DNA from: Aurantiochytrium sp. KH105
Taxonomy: Eukaryota > Sar > Bigyra > Thraustochytrida > Thraustochytriidae
DNA length: 64,000 nt
Direction of reading: 5' to 3'
Assembly: GCA_003116975.1 (NCBI GenBank)
Contig: BGKB01000007.1
Span: 542,625 to 606,624 of the forward strand
Position numbers and translations under genes: made by a program
The notes under the pieces: model-generated
Databases searched by the model: none
The model's input: only the letters and a program-made list of their open reading frames with translations
Told to the model about the DNA's origin: nothing
Shown here: piece by piece, positions 30,968 to 42,115 of the stretch
Layout of the letters: the number at the start of each line of letters is the position of its first letter
Position numbering within the stretch: the stretch's first letter is position 1

Positions 30968-33900
30968 ATGGTTCGCAGCGTGCTTTCCGGAGGGCTCTTC
31001 TTCGCCTTCTTCGCGAGCCTTGCCTTTGTGCTGGCCTCTGCACTTCCGCTATGGTGGTACACGACGACGGAACTTGAGGGCGAGATGTGCGCTTGTGGGA
31101 CTGGTCTTTGGCGAGCCAATTTCACATGGGGAGACGACCTCACACAGGAAAACCTTCTAGACGGGCCGTATCGCTGTTCCGCGGACTCCTTGCGCATGAC
31201 AAAGGGCTGTGATGCGGCTGCAGCGCAGCAGCCAGAGACACGCCTCAAGGGTCAGATCGCCGGCGGAGTCTCCATCGCGGCCGTTGCGGCGTCGTTGTGC
31301 TCTGTTGCTTTCGCGTTTCTGTGCGTCATCGAAGGCTCCGATCCTTCCCGCTTTCGCCGTCAGCATGTCTTGTGGGCCGCCGCCTCTGCAACTGCTGCAA
31401 CTATTCTGGAGATTGTTGTCATCGCCGTCTTCATGAGCGCTCCTCTCTTCGACAACCTCGCCTACAATTTTCAGTGCCACTTTGTCTTTGACCATGCGCT
31501 CAATTCGAACCCCCTGCGCTGCCAGGCGCTTGGGCCCTCTTTTGGTCTCGCACTTGGTGGCTGTATTCTCAATAGCTTTGCATGTGCCACGTTCTACATT
31601 GCGCTCACCGATCCTCTTTACATTGACCCCACGACCGGACGCTACTCCATGTTTGAGCACACACTCCTAGGCGCACGGCCCTTGGACCCAAATCCAGTCA
31701 CTGTCAAGCCCCTCGAGCAGGAAGAGATCACGTCGAGACGAAGCGTAGCAGGAAGTGCGGGCACCGGTGCAAGTGCGACACATTCGCCACTCCGGACGTC
31801 CATTGCGGACGATGGCAACGATCGAGGCGTAAACGGCGGCAAGAAAGAAATTCGAACAGTGTCGTCTCGCGAAGATGGGGCGACGGCTCACCTGCTGGGT
31901 GGTGGTTCAACGCAAGAGACGCAAGAGAATACCAACGCGTTCGCTACCATAGCAGCACGAGACGAAGAGCAAGACTCTCAACAGGAAATGATTGATCTTG
32001 ATGGTTCCGCGCCCCGTCCAGCCTTTCGTCAACCATCATTGTCGCCACAATCCTTTATCAAAGTGTTTGGCGTTCCAACGCTCCTCATCTTCAACGCTGC
32101 GCTTTTCACATGGTCGAACTGCTCGACCGGCGCAACGGTTGAGCCGGCGGTTGTCATTTCGTTTCCACCCGAACTTCGCTGGCTCGGTCACAAAATTTTT
32201 CCACATCAAGTGGACGCTCACGGCGTGGTGGCGCTCAAAGATGATGTTTTCAACTTCACAATCCTCACCTCGTTGCGACACTTCTGGAATGGTCATGCGT
32301 ACGCTTTGGCAATTCTCATTGGCACCTTTTCCGGTTGCTGGCCGTACATCAAGATCTTTACTATGCTGTGTCTCTGGTTTATCCCTGCGCGAGAGAAGCT
32401 TCGCGGTAAGCTGCTACATTGGCTCGATGTATTGGGCAAGTGGAGCCTTGTCGACGCGTATGTCCTTTGCCTTATGGCCGTGGCCTTTGGGTTCAACGCA
32501 GACAAGACGATTGCTGGGGTCAGCGTGCACGTGGACATGTCGGTGCGACCGGGCTGGGGCGTGTACTCTTTTGTGCTGGCAACAATGTGGAGCTTGTGCA
32601 TGTCGCACTTCATGACCTACCTTCACCGGCACGCTATGGAGAGACGCGCGAATCCACCTTCCCTCACCAAGGCAATGGAGCGACCACCACGCGAGGCGCT
32701 AGCATCACGTCCTTTTGCTCCGTTCCCTCGACGTCGACGCTTTACGTGCTCGCAATTTGGCCAAGGAGCAATGTGGTTTGTTCTCCTTGTCACTTTGGCA
32801 ACGACCATTCTTGGTCAGCTTGTGCGTACCTTTGAGTTTCGCTTTTCCGGTCTCGCGGATCTTATTCTTGTGCCAGAGCGTCGAAACACCACGTACTCTC
32901 TGGTCAGCAATGGTCTTTTGCTGCCCGAAGCTTGCAGCAAAGGGGGTTTTCTCTCGGGGGGTGACTGGGCGTGGTTCATGACGATCATGTACTTTATCTT
33001 TGCCATGGTCATCCCAATCGTAATGTTGATCGCTCTGGCGATTCTCTGGGGCGTTCCCATGACACTCCGATCAACAAAGAGGGTCTTTCACGTATGCCAA
33101 ATTCTCCAGGCATGGAGCGCGCTTGACGTCTTCATCGTCAGCATTGTAGCGGCGGTTCTCGAAATTGGGAGTCTGTCAGAAGCCATTCTTTCCAACAGCT
33201 TTGCTGCGCAGCAAGAAGGACTCTGTTCATTTCTCAAAGGCATGCCTCGCTGGATGTTAGACCATGTGCTGCACTCCCTCGGCCTTCCATCGATTGACGC
33301 AGAGCTTGAGCACTGCGCGCTCTTTCGTGTCGATGCTGTGCTTCTCGAAGGCACCTGGATGCTGCTTTCAGGCATTGTAGCCTGGGCCATTTGTACCCAG
33401 CTTGTCATGGAATTTGCAGATGCCAGCATTGTCGAACGCACGCGTATCCTACGCGTCCTAAGTTTTGACGACGGGACTGACGACGAAGGTGGACTCGCGT
33501 TACGCGCCGAGCCGGGCGATGAATCCCTGGATCCCTATGAGCGACTTCGCATGCAAGGCAATGACGAGGACCTTTCGGGAAGCGCCGAGGATGAGGCAGA
33601 AAATGCCTTTGATCGAGCAAACGATACGACGCAGCGTCATCAGGAAGTCTCCCTCATCCAGCACGACGATTCAGTCTTGGAGGAACTTGACGGGCCGCAG
33701 GCGCCGCTGTTACGGCCTCTCCGAGAGAATGGCGCAGCTCCCAATGGGCCTCCCACGAGCGTGTACCTTGCCCGCATTCTGCGGGCCCAAGAGGAAGGCG
33801 CGCGGAGGTATATGGGATCCTTTGGTGATGGCATGTATGGTCCTTTTCCGCGAACATGGTGGCCATTTTTCAAACAAATTGGTCTTCTCGAAAAAGTTGC

Positions 33901-34078
33901 ATGGGACCAGGTAGGGTTTGACATCCATGCAGCCCTTCTCATGAATGCGTTTGCAGAAAGGGATAACAATCGAGCAACCGAGAATAGCGCGCTCAACATG
34001 GTTCCGTGGACGCCAAGGTCTCCTTATGCTGAGGCATCTCCTGCTCAAGACCCTCGAGTGTCGGCATCGAGACGGTGA
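30968..34078 (+). CDS. Multispanning membrane protein: tetraspan N-terminus plus two PqiA-like modules
   Basis: The product is 1036 residues. Residues 1-220 form four transmembrane helices with a first extracellular loop containing GLW and several Cys, a claudin/PMP22-like layout. A polar linker (225-360) follows. The next part (365-515) is PqiA-like: FIKVFGVPTLLIFNAALF, then IKIFTMLCLWFIP and LHWLDVLGKWSLVDAYVL, the characteristic PqiA helix-turn with a Trp-Ser dipeptide. A second copy (598-825) repeats it with ILQAWSALDVFIVSIVA. The last 210 residues are acidic and cytosolic. Bacterial PqiA is an inner-membrane partner of MCE lipid-transport proteins; no MCE gene is nearby, so the eukaryotic role is open. 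The bacterial zinc-ribbon Cys pairs are not evident. The ATG at 30968 was chosen over a TTG two codons earlier. Confidence 0.78.
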   Translation: MVRSVLSGGLFFAFFASLAFVLASALPLWWYTTTELEGEMCACGTGLWRANFTWGDDLTQENLLDGPYRCSADSLRMTKGCDAAAAQQPETRLKGQIAGGVSIAAVAASLCSVAFAFLCVIEGSDPSRFRRQHVLWAAASATAATILEIVVIAVFMSAPLFDNLAYNFQCHFVFDHALNSNPLRCQALGPSFGLALGGCILNSFACATFYIALTDPLYIDPTTGRYSMFEHTLLGARPLDPNPVTVKPLEQEEITSRRSVAGSAGTGASATHSPLRTSIADDGNDRGVNGGKKEIRTVSSREDGATAHLLGGGSTQETQENTNAFATIAARDEEQDSQQEMIDLDGSAPRPAFRQPSLSPQSFIKVFGVPTLLIFNAALFTWSNCSTGATVEPAVVISFPPELRWLGHKIFPHQVDAHGVVALKDDVFNFTILTSLRHFWNGHAYALAILIGTFSGCWPYIKIFTMLCLWFIPAREKLRGKLLHWLDVLGKWSLVDAYVLCLMAVAFGFNADKTIAGVSVHVDMSVRPGWGVYSFVLATMWSLCMSHFMTYLHRHAMERRANPPSLTKAMERPPREALASRPFAPFPRRRRFTCSQFGQGAMWFVLLVTLATTILGQLVRTFEFRFSGLADLILVPERRNTTYSLVSNGLLLPEACSKGGFLSGGDWAWFMTIMYFIFAMVIPIVMLIALAILWGVPMTLRSTKRVFHVCQILQAWSALDVFIVSIVAAVLEIGSLSEAILSNSFAAQQEGLCSFLKGMPRWMLDHVLHSLGLPSIDAELEHCALFRVDAVLLEGTWMLLSGIVAWAICTQLVMEFADASIVERTRILRVLSFDDGTDDEGGLALRAEPGDESLDPYERLRMQGNDEDLSGSAEDEAENAFDRANDTTQRHQEVSLIQHDDSVLEELDGPQAPLLRPLRENGAAPNGPPTSVYLARILRAQEEGARRYMGSFGDGMYGPFPRTWWPFFKQIGLLEKVAWDQVGFDIHAALLMNAFAERDNNRATENSALNMVPWTPRSPYAEASPAQDPRVSASRR

Positions 34079-34314
34079 CGGAGAGTGCTCCGGGTTTCAG
34101 AAAGTATATTTTATCGATTTTGCCCTGCCTTGGACGAGGATCCGCGTTTCTGCTGCTGCATGCCTATCTTTGAATCACGTCTCATGGTTGGTAAAAAGCA
34201 AAGTGCAGATGCCATGCCAACTTCTGTTTTCATCACGTCAAGCTGTTGCGTTTTGCAAAAGAGGAAAGAAAATGATTTGAGGAAAGGGAAAAGGACGAAA
34301 ATTGGCTGTTGGTG

Positions 34315-36102
34315 TTAAAGCGCAAAGGATGCGCCAGTGCATGTGATCCCATTAAAGACGTATATGTTGGAAAGTACCACGTATTGATGCGTAATGAGTT
34401 TGACTGCTTCCTGAGAGGCAATGCCACCGAGGATGGCGGCCATATTGTGCATCTCGACTGCAGCGTATCGGACGAACTCCTTGGCGTGGTCGCTCGAGAG
34501 ATTGAGCGGCGAATCGAGGCTGAGTTCAGTCCCGATCTCTTGTGCAAGGGCGAGGAGGAGCTGGATATCAGTCTCGTCACTGTCAGCAAGCTCGAGCCTT
34601 CCATTTTGGCCAGGGAAACGGCCGTGCTTGCTGTGGAATCGGTCGCATGCTCGCAACATTATATACATGAGTAGGGGCGACTGGGGGCCGCTGTCACCGA
34701 CGCCTTCCATCACTGCCATTTCGAGATCTTCCTTGTTCACCTTTGCTGGATCAATTTCATCACTAATTCGGGAATTTTGAGTGACGCGAATATAATATGC
34801 GTTCTTGCAAAACTCCTTGACATCCTCGCGCGAGATAATAGCCATGTCCAGACCTTGGGCTTGCAAAATACCGAGGCATCGGTCGTAGACTGCATTCGCG
34901 TCCGCATTCGCCTTGGCCTTATAAATGCGTTGCATGTCCACATACATTCCCGTAGTTGCCGTCATGTCGGGAAGCTTGCCTGACAGAGGGAGCTTGGGAT
35001 GCGAGCCTTGGTCCTCGACGAAAGCCTTTAAAGCTCGCGCGAGAACCCAAAAGCGCATATTGAAAGGTCCGAGACCGCTAGGGAGAGCTTCCGTGCCGCA
35101 ATAGGGGTGCGAAAAGACTTCTTCGGAAACCTCGGGAGGAATTTCCTTGGGGGTGTAGGCCAGAAAAGCGTTATCAAAGGCCTCGAGAAGGTTCTCCTCC
35201 TCGCCCCATGATTTGCGCGCTTGTTGCTTCACGAGCTCTTTGAACTCTTTCTTTTCCGCCATAGTTGTCGGTAGTTTGTTGTCGTGTTCAGCGCGCCACT
35301 TTTTCATGAGCTGGACGAGAACGACAACAAACGGGGTGTGCATAAAATCTTTGCTGTCCATCGCAGCAAGGTCGATCCCGTCTACAAAGGCTTCCAGTTC
35401 GGGAAAAGGATCAGCGATGCGAAGATCCTCCATGGGTTCTGGCGAGGGTTTTGACTCAATGACGCAGTGGGTATGCGAAACGATGCGGCACACGCCAATG
35501 AAACCATATGTGCGCGCGACGACCATGGGCACGTTGTGCGGCAAAAGGGCTTCTTCGATGGCGAGGAGGTTTTGCTCGGGCATTTCTGTTGCAATTACAA
35601 GGGTAAACGTGTTCAACACCGTGGAATCTCGCGTGACGAATTCTACCGGGTCGCTCACGACAAACTCTCCCTTGACGTCTGGGTTGAGCTCCTGCAGGAG
35701 CTCGCACGTCGTTTCTGCGCGGCCTTTGCCAAGATATTCCTGCGTCACGAAGAAGTTGTTGCTCACGTCCGCTTCCCCGACATTCTCGTCGTCTACGACT
35801 GTGAACTTGCCAATTCCAGGAAGCACCAGGTTTTTTAGCGTTTCCGTGCCCGTAGGCCCTGCCTGAATTCATGCAATGGGTTGCGTCGCTTCACGTCAGC
35901 TAACTCTCTCTCTCACGCACTCATTCACTCTGTCTCTTGATCAAGTACGAGTGGCTGCGATACCAGGATTTGCTAGATCGCGCACTCGACAACGCTCGCC
36001 ACTTACCTTGAGCAAGAGGATGTGCGCCTCAGCCAAGCTCTTTTGCCCGTGGCTGCCCCAGAGTCGCAGCTGGCGGTCGTACTTGGCGCCAGCTTCGTCC
36101 AT
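34315..36102 (-). CDS. NAE1: NEDD8-activating enzyme E1 regulatory subunit (APPBP1/ULA1), two exons
   Basis: The spliced product is 547 residues from exon 1 (36007-36102) and exon 2 (34315-35862). Exon 1 encodes MDEAGAKYDRQLRLWGSHGQ, the signature N-terminus of E1-like adenylation subunits. Exon 2 opens GPTGTETLKNLVLPGIG, the conserved Rossmann loop and helix. The length is close to the usual 530-550. As in other NAE1 subunits there is no catalytic Cys; it pairs with UBA3, which adenylates NEDD8 and passes it to UBC12 to activate cullins. The C-terminal region (MHNMAAILGGIASQEAVKLIT) matches the E1 second Rossmann half. Convergent with the PqiA gene, divergent from CEP104. Confidence 0.95.
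35863..36006 (-). other. Spliceosomal intron in NAE1
   Basis: The 144-bp intron starts GTAAGT after codon 32 (phase 0) and ends ATTCAG on the minus strand. It contains a GA/CT-rich tract at about 35903-35932. The join gives LLLK followed by AGPTGTETLK, colinear with the NAE1 family. Confidence 0.92.
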
Positions 36103-37020
36103 CGTGCTTGCTTGCTTGCTTGCTCGCTTGCTTGCTTGCTTGCTTGCTTGCTTGCAACCTCGTTCTTATCCCTTCAGTTCGCCGCAGAGAGGTTTCCTTC
36201 ACTTCGCGTGCAATACGCTCGCTCACGCGGTACCGCTCGACCTCTGCATCCACGCGCCGCGCGGCCTCGCGTTTCCCGCTTTTCCTTTTGCCTTGCTTGG
36301 CCGACCGAGTGGAATGAAAGATACACGTCGGAATTTGCGTTGCGGACCCGGAGTCATTCGTTTCGGTGATGTGGACTTGCGATATGGGATCCGGTCCAAC
36401 GGTCGCCTTTCATTTTCTTTCCTTTTTATTTTTTCCCGCCTCCTCCTGCACAGTCTCTGGAGCCGCGCCGATAACGCGCGCGCGATCGTACGAGGCTGGC
36501 TGCTGGCTGCTCTGCTGCCGCGCGTCCGCGATCTTTCCAGAACCTGCAGACGAGCGCGAAGAACGCCTTGCGATCCATCTCCGCGCACGCGTGCCTGTCG
36601 TGGAAGGCGAGCCTGACTGATCCCACGCGGCAATTTGGCCCTGGCGGGTTGGCGACTCTTCAGCGGAAGCGGCGTCTACCGCGCATAGACTACTTGCGAA
36701 GGGCGCGGGCAAGTGGAGAATGGGCCGCCCGAACTGCCTATCGCGTCTACTAAACCCACCATAACAACTCGAGGCGAAACAGAGCAAGCGAGACAAGACG
36801 AGCCCTCTTCACCAAAAGCCCAACCACCGGACGCAGCGCCGCGCAAGAGCTTGCCCGCGCGCGGCGGCGTCTGCGCGCAGAAGGCGCTCTTGGCGTCGAG
36901 CCCGGGCTCCCCGGCGGACGCGCGCGCGGGAGGACCGTCGGCCGCCGGGCGCGGAGGCGGAGACCGGGCAGGAGGGCCTCGAGACGCCGGCGCAACCGTC
37001 GCCGGCGCGAGCTTGGCGAG
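36103..37020. promoter_or_regulatory. Divergent promoter region with (GCTT)n repeat, NAE1 / CEP104
   Basis: The 918-bp GC-rich spacer starts with a 50-bp (GCTT)n tetranucleotide repeat at about 36105-36155, immediately upstream of the NAE1 ATG. The remainder has long open frames in several phases with Arg/Ala/Pro-rich content and no family resemblance. No exon was identified. Confidence 0.5.
36105..36155 (+). repeat. (GCTT)n tetranucleotide microsatellite upstream of NAE1
   Basis: About twelve GCTT units, with one interruption (GCTC), lie within 3-55 bp upstream of the NAE1 ATG and so probably in its 5' leader or core promoter. Confidence 0.85.
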
Positions 37021-37169
37021 ATGGACCTGCGCGAAGAGTCGAGCGCTCGGCCTCGCGGCGGCGGGCTTGCGCAGCAGGACGGGCGACGGCAGCAGGGACC
37101 GGACGGGGGCGGGAAGATGGGCTCGCGGGCCTATCAGTACCAGAACCAGGACCCGGACCAGCAGTACGT

Positions 37170-37204
<35 letters not shown>

Positions 37205-40200
37205 CCAAGTCGCGCGCCTCGGCGCCGGGCAAAAATGCGGCGCCAGGCAAAGGCCCAAAGCAAGTCAAGTTCGAGGTGGTGTACTGCTCAGGGGAAGATC
37301 CAGAGTTCCCTGCGTCGGAGCTTAACGTGCACTCGCCGCAGACGCAAGGATGGCAATCACCGCCATTCTGCGCATACCCGCAAGAGATTGGCCTCGGCTT
37401 CTTGGTGGGCGAGGTCGACCTTGCCCAGCTGCAAATCCTTTCGCATCAATCGAAAATTGCAACCAAAATTGACGTCTACGTGGGGCGAGGGAACTCGTAT
37501 GAGTCATGCAACTTTCGGCGACTTGGACATCTGAGCCTCGACAGCAATGAGCGCAGCAACTTTGCCGCCCGCGAGCTCAAATCCGTGTACATTGGTAAAC
37601 AGGGAAGCTTCCTCAAACTTCTCATCCACAAGTGCCACCTGAACAGCCTCAATATTTACAATCAGGTCGGTGTCATGGCCATCAACGTTCTCGGGCACGC
37701 CATCGCAAATGGAAATGGGCACCCAGGGCGCGACGGATACCTCGCAGCAGAGTCCAACCAGAGAATGAGTGAAGGCCGAGGGGGATCAGATCGGGCCTAT
37801 CCGACTGCTGCCTCCAGACAAGTACCCCCGCTCCAGGATCTTGCAGTGGATATGCAATTTGATCCCGTGACCGCCAAGCTGCTCCGCGAAGTGCACGATG
37901 CAAAGGAACGCGCAGTCGAGGAAGAAGAGTACGAGCTTGCCAAACAACTCAAAGAGGCTGAGGGCCGTCTTAAGCATGTCGGTGTAAAGCTTGCCCGTCT
38001 CGAGGCTGCCAAACGGGATGCCGTCGCATGTGAGGATTATGACCAGGCTGCAGTTGTCAAACGAGACATGCAAGCGATTCGGGCAGACCTCGAGGCAGAA
38101 GTCTCTCCCCTCTTGTACCGTCGTCCCTCTGCGCGCCAGCCAGCTGGACCGCCTCAGCAGCGGCACTCTGGTTCGCATCAGTCTGCCGGCCCGCATTCTT
38201 TTGCTCAGCCCCAGCAGCCGCACGATAGTCATTTCAATGCAGGATACGGTCCTTCTGGCGGACCCGCTCCCCCATACGGAGAGCCGCACGCCTCGCATTA
38301 CAACAACAACGAAGCAATGCCCGAAGACGCGCACATGCACAACAATGGTCTTGGTGGCGGACCTGCGGCAGATGGGCCCCAGACTCATCATGGTGGACAT
38401 CAGCACACATTCTCGCCGCAAATGCCTGCGCAGCCTGGTCCTGTCGAGGACGAACGCCCGCTTCCCGTGCTTCAGCATCAAGAGCAGCAACGGCAGCATT
38501 CACCCTCGGGAGCGGCGAATGGCATGAACTCTGCACGATCTGCCGGCCGCCTTCCTGGCGACGAGCCGACAATGGGCGGCATGGGCGGCGCCAATGGGAT
38601 GTACGAGGACGACGAGGCCGCTGGGCCGGCCACCGACCCAGCAGTCATCGCCGAGGCTCTAGACGGTGTCGCAGGCGCTGATGAGCTCCCGGAGGCCGAG
38701 CCGCTACCGAAAGGCCTGGGCAATGAGGTTCAGCCACTGATTGATGCCTTTGGGGAGTATCTCGTTCGCTGTCTCTACAGTCGTCAGGTGCGTCTCCGTG
38801 CCGCGGCTATGAGCAAGCTGGAGATTGACCTCGAGCGAAAGTTCGACATGAGTGACGCTCGCATCTTTGGCGCGATCTGCACCGTCTGTCGTATGTCAGC
38901 CACCGACAAGATTGCCAATATTTACATGCAAGGCGTAAAGCTTCTCGAAACAGCGAGCACACGAGCGAATGACGCCGGCGGACTCAGACGTCATGATGTG
39001 CACCCGCTTGTGGAGCCGCTTATGCCACTCATCATTGACAAGCTAGGAAATAATGCAGCGCGCATTCGGGACGCAACAACACAGCTGCTCCAACACTTGG
39101 CACGTCTCAAGGTCGTCGGCGTACATACTGTAGCAGGCGCCGTGCTTAAACTATTGCGGCCTGGAAAGTCAATGCTATGGCGCCAGCTCTTGGGTCGCCT
39201 CAAGCTCCTCGCGGACCTCATTGCAGAGTTTGAGATGAAGGATGCAAATGGTCTCAGTCTTGAGGCAGTCATGAGCCTTATTACCGCGTATAGTGGTCAT
39301 GTTCACCCCAATGCAGAGGTGCGCGAATGTGCCAAAGAGGTTGTTCTCCAGGTTTATGCACAGGTTGGCGATGCGGTCATGCCGTATCTCAAAGACTTGC
39401 GTCCCAAACAAATGGAAGAGTACGAGGCTGGCTTTGATCAGATTGATCGATCGCAGGGGCGATCGCCAGTCAAGCGAGCCGCTCGGGCAGACACAGAGAA
39501 CAAGCCCACTGCGCGCTCAGCCCGTTCCACCCGTTCCCATGGGTCGCCAACGCCCGGCAAGGCCAAAAAGGGCGCGCATAGTTCAAAGTCTGGCGCAGCA
39601 GGCGGTGGCAATTCCCCCGGAGCAAGGACGGATCGAAGCCGCAGGGCGGGCTCCAACGAGCTTGACGAAGGCTCGCCACGCTCGCAAGAAGTTAATATCA
39701 ACATCAATGTGTCTCATGGCAGACGTCACGAAAATGAAGAAGAACTCCTGCCCGAACGCAACGGGTCTCATATGAATGGAGGCCGTCATGCTGTTGAAGA
39801 TGACGACGACGACGTCTCGTACGAGGAAGAGCCGTTTACTTGCCAATTTTGCGGCCGCCACGATCCCGAATTTACGGATGATGCGCTGGACATTCATTAC
39901 TGGAAGGAGTGCCCCATGCTCACAAGTTGTCTTCAATGCGAGCAAGTCATTGAGGTGGCGATGCTCAATGATCACCTTTTGAACGAGTGCGAAATGAAAC
40001 ACAACCACGAACGATGCCCTCGCTGTGGTGAGGCGATTGCTGCGCAGTATTTTAACCAGCACGTAAAGCGTGCCTCTTGTCGCCCGTCGCAGTCTGTCTC
40101 CAAGGCAAATCGTTGCCCACTGTGTCACGAAGACGTCAAGCCTGGCGAGGACGGTTGGCGCGAGCACATTCTTATCGAGCCTGGCTGCAACAAGAACCCA

Positions 40201-40224
40201 CGAACCGAGCATCTCCGTGGCTGA
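37021..40224 (+). CDS. CEP104: CEP104-like centrosomal and ciliary-tip protein
   Basis: The product is 1067 residues with the full CEP104 order. Residues 1-75 are disordered with a Gln tract. An N-terminal jelly-roll spans about 84-228 (FEVVYCSGEDPEFPASELN, then GWQSPPFCAYPQEIGLGF). Two UVR-like helical repeats (EEYELAKQLKEAE and CEDYDQAAVVKRDMQ) lie at about 284-354. A TOG domain occupies about 567-807 and binds tubulin. A basic linker follows, and finally Cys/His zinc-binding repeats at about 937-1067 (CQFCGRHDPEF, CPRCGEAI, CPLCHEDV). CEP104 localises to centriole distal ends and ciliary tips and supports axoneme elongation, so this gene implies a flagellated stage. The ATG at 37021 is the first in frame. 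No intron seen. Confidence 0.93.
37169..37203 (+). repeat. CAG repeat encoding a Gln tract in CEP104
   Basis: A nearly pure CAG run gives 11 Gln residues in the disordered N-terminus. Polymorphic length is expected. Confidence 0.85.
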
Positions 40225-40309
40225 GCGTACACTACAAACCGTCCTTCACAAGAAGATTCATTTCTTATTGGGAAAATGGAAAACCTGGCTGGGCTTCTGT
40301 CGCACCTTC

Positions 40310-40352
<43 letters not shown>

Positions 40353-40597
40353 CGCGGCAGTACAAGTCCCGGCATAAGCAGGCTTTCAAGAAAAGGGTGG
40401 GGGGCTGGTGGGTAAAAGTATGGTTAAGGAGAACCTTAGATCCATGACTGATAGACTTAGCAAAGGCAAGCAAAACCCCCATAAAGACGAACTTTCTTTT
40501 TCTCTCTGTACCTGTACTGGCTGAGCCTGGACATGTGTTTGCGAAAAGCAAAAGACATGCCTGACAAGAAATGAAACACCTCCTTCTTTTATTAAGA
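40225..40597. other. Convergent spacer with a (TC)n microsatellite
   Basis: This 373-bp tail-to-tail spacer contains a 33-bp (TC)n run at 40313-40345 followed by (GT)n to about 40352. No frame of interest was found. Confidence 0.6.
40313..40345 (+). repeat. (TC)n dinucleotide microsatellite
   Basis: A pure (TC)n run of about 33 bp in the tail-to-tail spacer between CEP104 and the serine hydrolase gene. Confidence 0.9.
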
Positions 40598-42115
40598 TTA
40601 TACAACCTGTGATTCGTTGTGCGGCGCGCCAGCAGCGTCTAGGAGAGAGCGATAGAAGTCCACTTGTTCCCAAGAAACGACAAGGGGCTTGATCTGGCCA
40701 AGTCGCACGAGAATGACTCGAGACTTGGGTGCTACAACCACGGCCTGTTCCTCAAATCCGTGTGCGACGAATGTCCCGCGCGGAAACGCCTCGTGGTACC
40801 AGTCCTTTCGCGGATTGACGCGACTCGAAAAGCGCTCGTCGCACGTTGCGAGGTCGCTTTCACTCTCGTCAGGTCCCAGGGCAGGACCGAGATTTCCCCA
40901 AAAGTGAGCGCCATGAACTCCCCTTGACGTCGGCGTTGGCGACGTGGAAAAAAGCATCCAATTCTCTGGCAAAAGGCGCGTGTTGTTCCAAACACCGTCC
41001 TGAAGCAGAAATGTGCCAAACCTCGCCCAGTCTCGAGCCGTGGCCCATCCAAACGAAGAACCGATGAAAGTTCCGCTTGGATCGGTTTCCATGACGGCGC
41101 TATGCATGCCAAGTTTTTCGAAAAGGGCTTCCGTGGGGAATCGCAAGTACTCTTTGTGCGTTGCAAAGGTTCCTTGAAGGAACTTTGAAGCCACGTTGGA
41201 GGCGTGACTAGAATATCGAAAGCACTTGCTCGCGTTTTGCGGGGCGCGAAAGCCAAGATGCGCTTGCACAAGTGAGCTATCCGTAAATAACATTTTCGTC
41301 GTGTCTGCCATTGGTGTGTAGTACTCGTCAAGATCGAGACCATCGATCATGCGCAGCACTTCCTCGAGACGAAGCTTTCCGCGATCGTCGTGCGCGTACT
41401 CTGGCATGTACGTCCCCAGCTGGGCGTCGAGACCCTGAGGAATTCCGCCTTCGTGGACACGACGGCCGAGGAGGATGTTGAGCCAGCTCTTGGTCATCGA
41501 CCAGCCGAGGAGCCGCGTCGTAGCGTTGCACCCGTCTCCATACCTTTCGTAGATGATTTGACCGTCTTTAATGACAAGCAGTGCACGTGTATGAAGACGG
41601 GCGTCGTCAACGTGCGTGTCTGCTATTCTACGCAGGCGCTCAATATCAATATTTGCTTGGGCCTTTGCAACTGCCTTGTGATCGAGGCTGTCACCAAGAG
41701 GGAACGCGTCAGAGCGTCGGGAAGTCGTCTGGGCAGCAGGGAACCCCTTCGAGAGTGCCGCAGCGCCATCAGGTCGGGCGTCAGCATGCTCGAGTGCGCA
41801 CCCAAGACGCGGCGATTTCCAGCATGCCCGTTTCTCGAGTCCCGGGAAAAATCGTGAAGTCGCCACGACGCATTTCGATTCTGGCTCAACATCGAGGCGC
41901 GAGAAAAGTCGAATTGGCGGGAACACAAACTCGGCTTCGAGCGCGCTCGTCAGACTCCTCCCTGCGACGAAGACCACTGAGCAGCCGATCTTGGCGCCAT
42001 AGCCATTGCTCATTTGCAGGCCTTGCTTGACCTCTTCTTCGAAGTGGACCACGAACACGCCGAGCGCCACAGCCAGCACCACTACCAGCGAGGTTGTCCA
42101 AGCAAGGCAGCCCAT
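40598..42115 (-). CDS. Membrane-anchored serine hydrolase of the beta-lactamase/PBP-like family
   Basis: The product is 505 residues. One N-terminal hydrophobic helix (residues 8-24) anchors the protein as type II or acts as a signal. The catalytic domain starts near residue 155. The SxxK nucleophile motif is S206-M-T-K209, preceded by GW, and a Tyr-containing motif follows (YSS at 301). GIGSSFGWATARDWARFG-type sequence near the C-terminus fits the 6-aminohexanoate-dimer hydrolase/class C beta-lactamase branch. The family hydrolyses amides or esters with very varied substrates; antibiotic resistance is not implied. The 130-residue region between the anchor and the domain is unrecognised and Cys-containing, suggesting lumenal or extracellular exposure. 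Divergent from the formin. Confidence 0.85.
   Translation of the reverse strand: MGCLAWTTSLVVVLAVALGVFVVHFEEEVKQGLQMSNGYGAKIGCSVVFVAGRSLTSALEAEFVFPPIRLFSRLDVEPESKCVVATSRFFPGLEKRACWKSPRLGCALEHADARPDGAAALSKGFPAAQTTSRRSDAFPLGDSLDHKAVAKAQANIDIERLRRIADTHVDDARLHTRALLVIKDGQIIYERYGDGCNATTRLLGWSMTKSWLNILLGRRVHEGGIPQGLDAQLGTYMPEYAHDDRGKLRLEEVLRMIDGLDLDEYYTPMADTTKMLFTDSSLVQAHLGFRAPQNASKCFRYSSHASNVASKFLQGTFATHKEYLRFPTEALFEKLGMHSAVMETDPSGTFIGSSFGWATARDWARFGTFLLQDGVWNNTRLLPENWMLFSTSPTPTSRGVHGAHFWGNLGPALGPDESESDLATCDERFSSRVNPRKDWYHEAFPRGTFVAHGFEEQAVVVAPKSRVILVRLGQIKPLVVSWEQVDFYRSLLDAAGAPHNESQVV

Noticed and set aside
36713-37534. Plus-strand frame overlapping the start of CEP104
   Set aside because: Ser/Arg-rich and in a different phase from the well-matched CEP104 jelly-roll.
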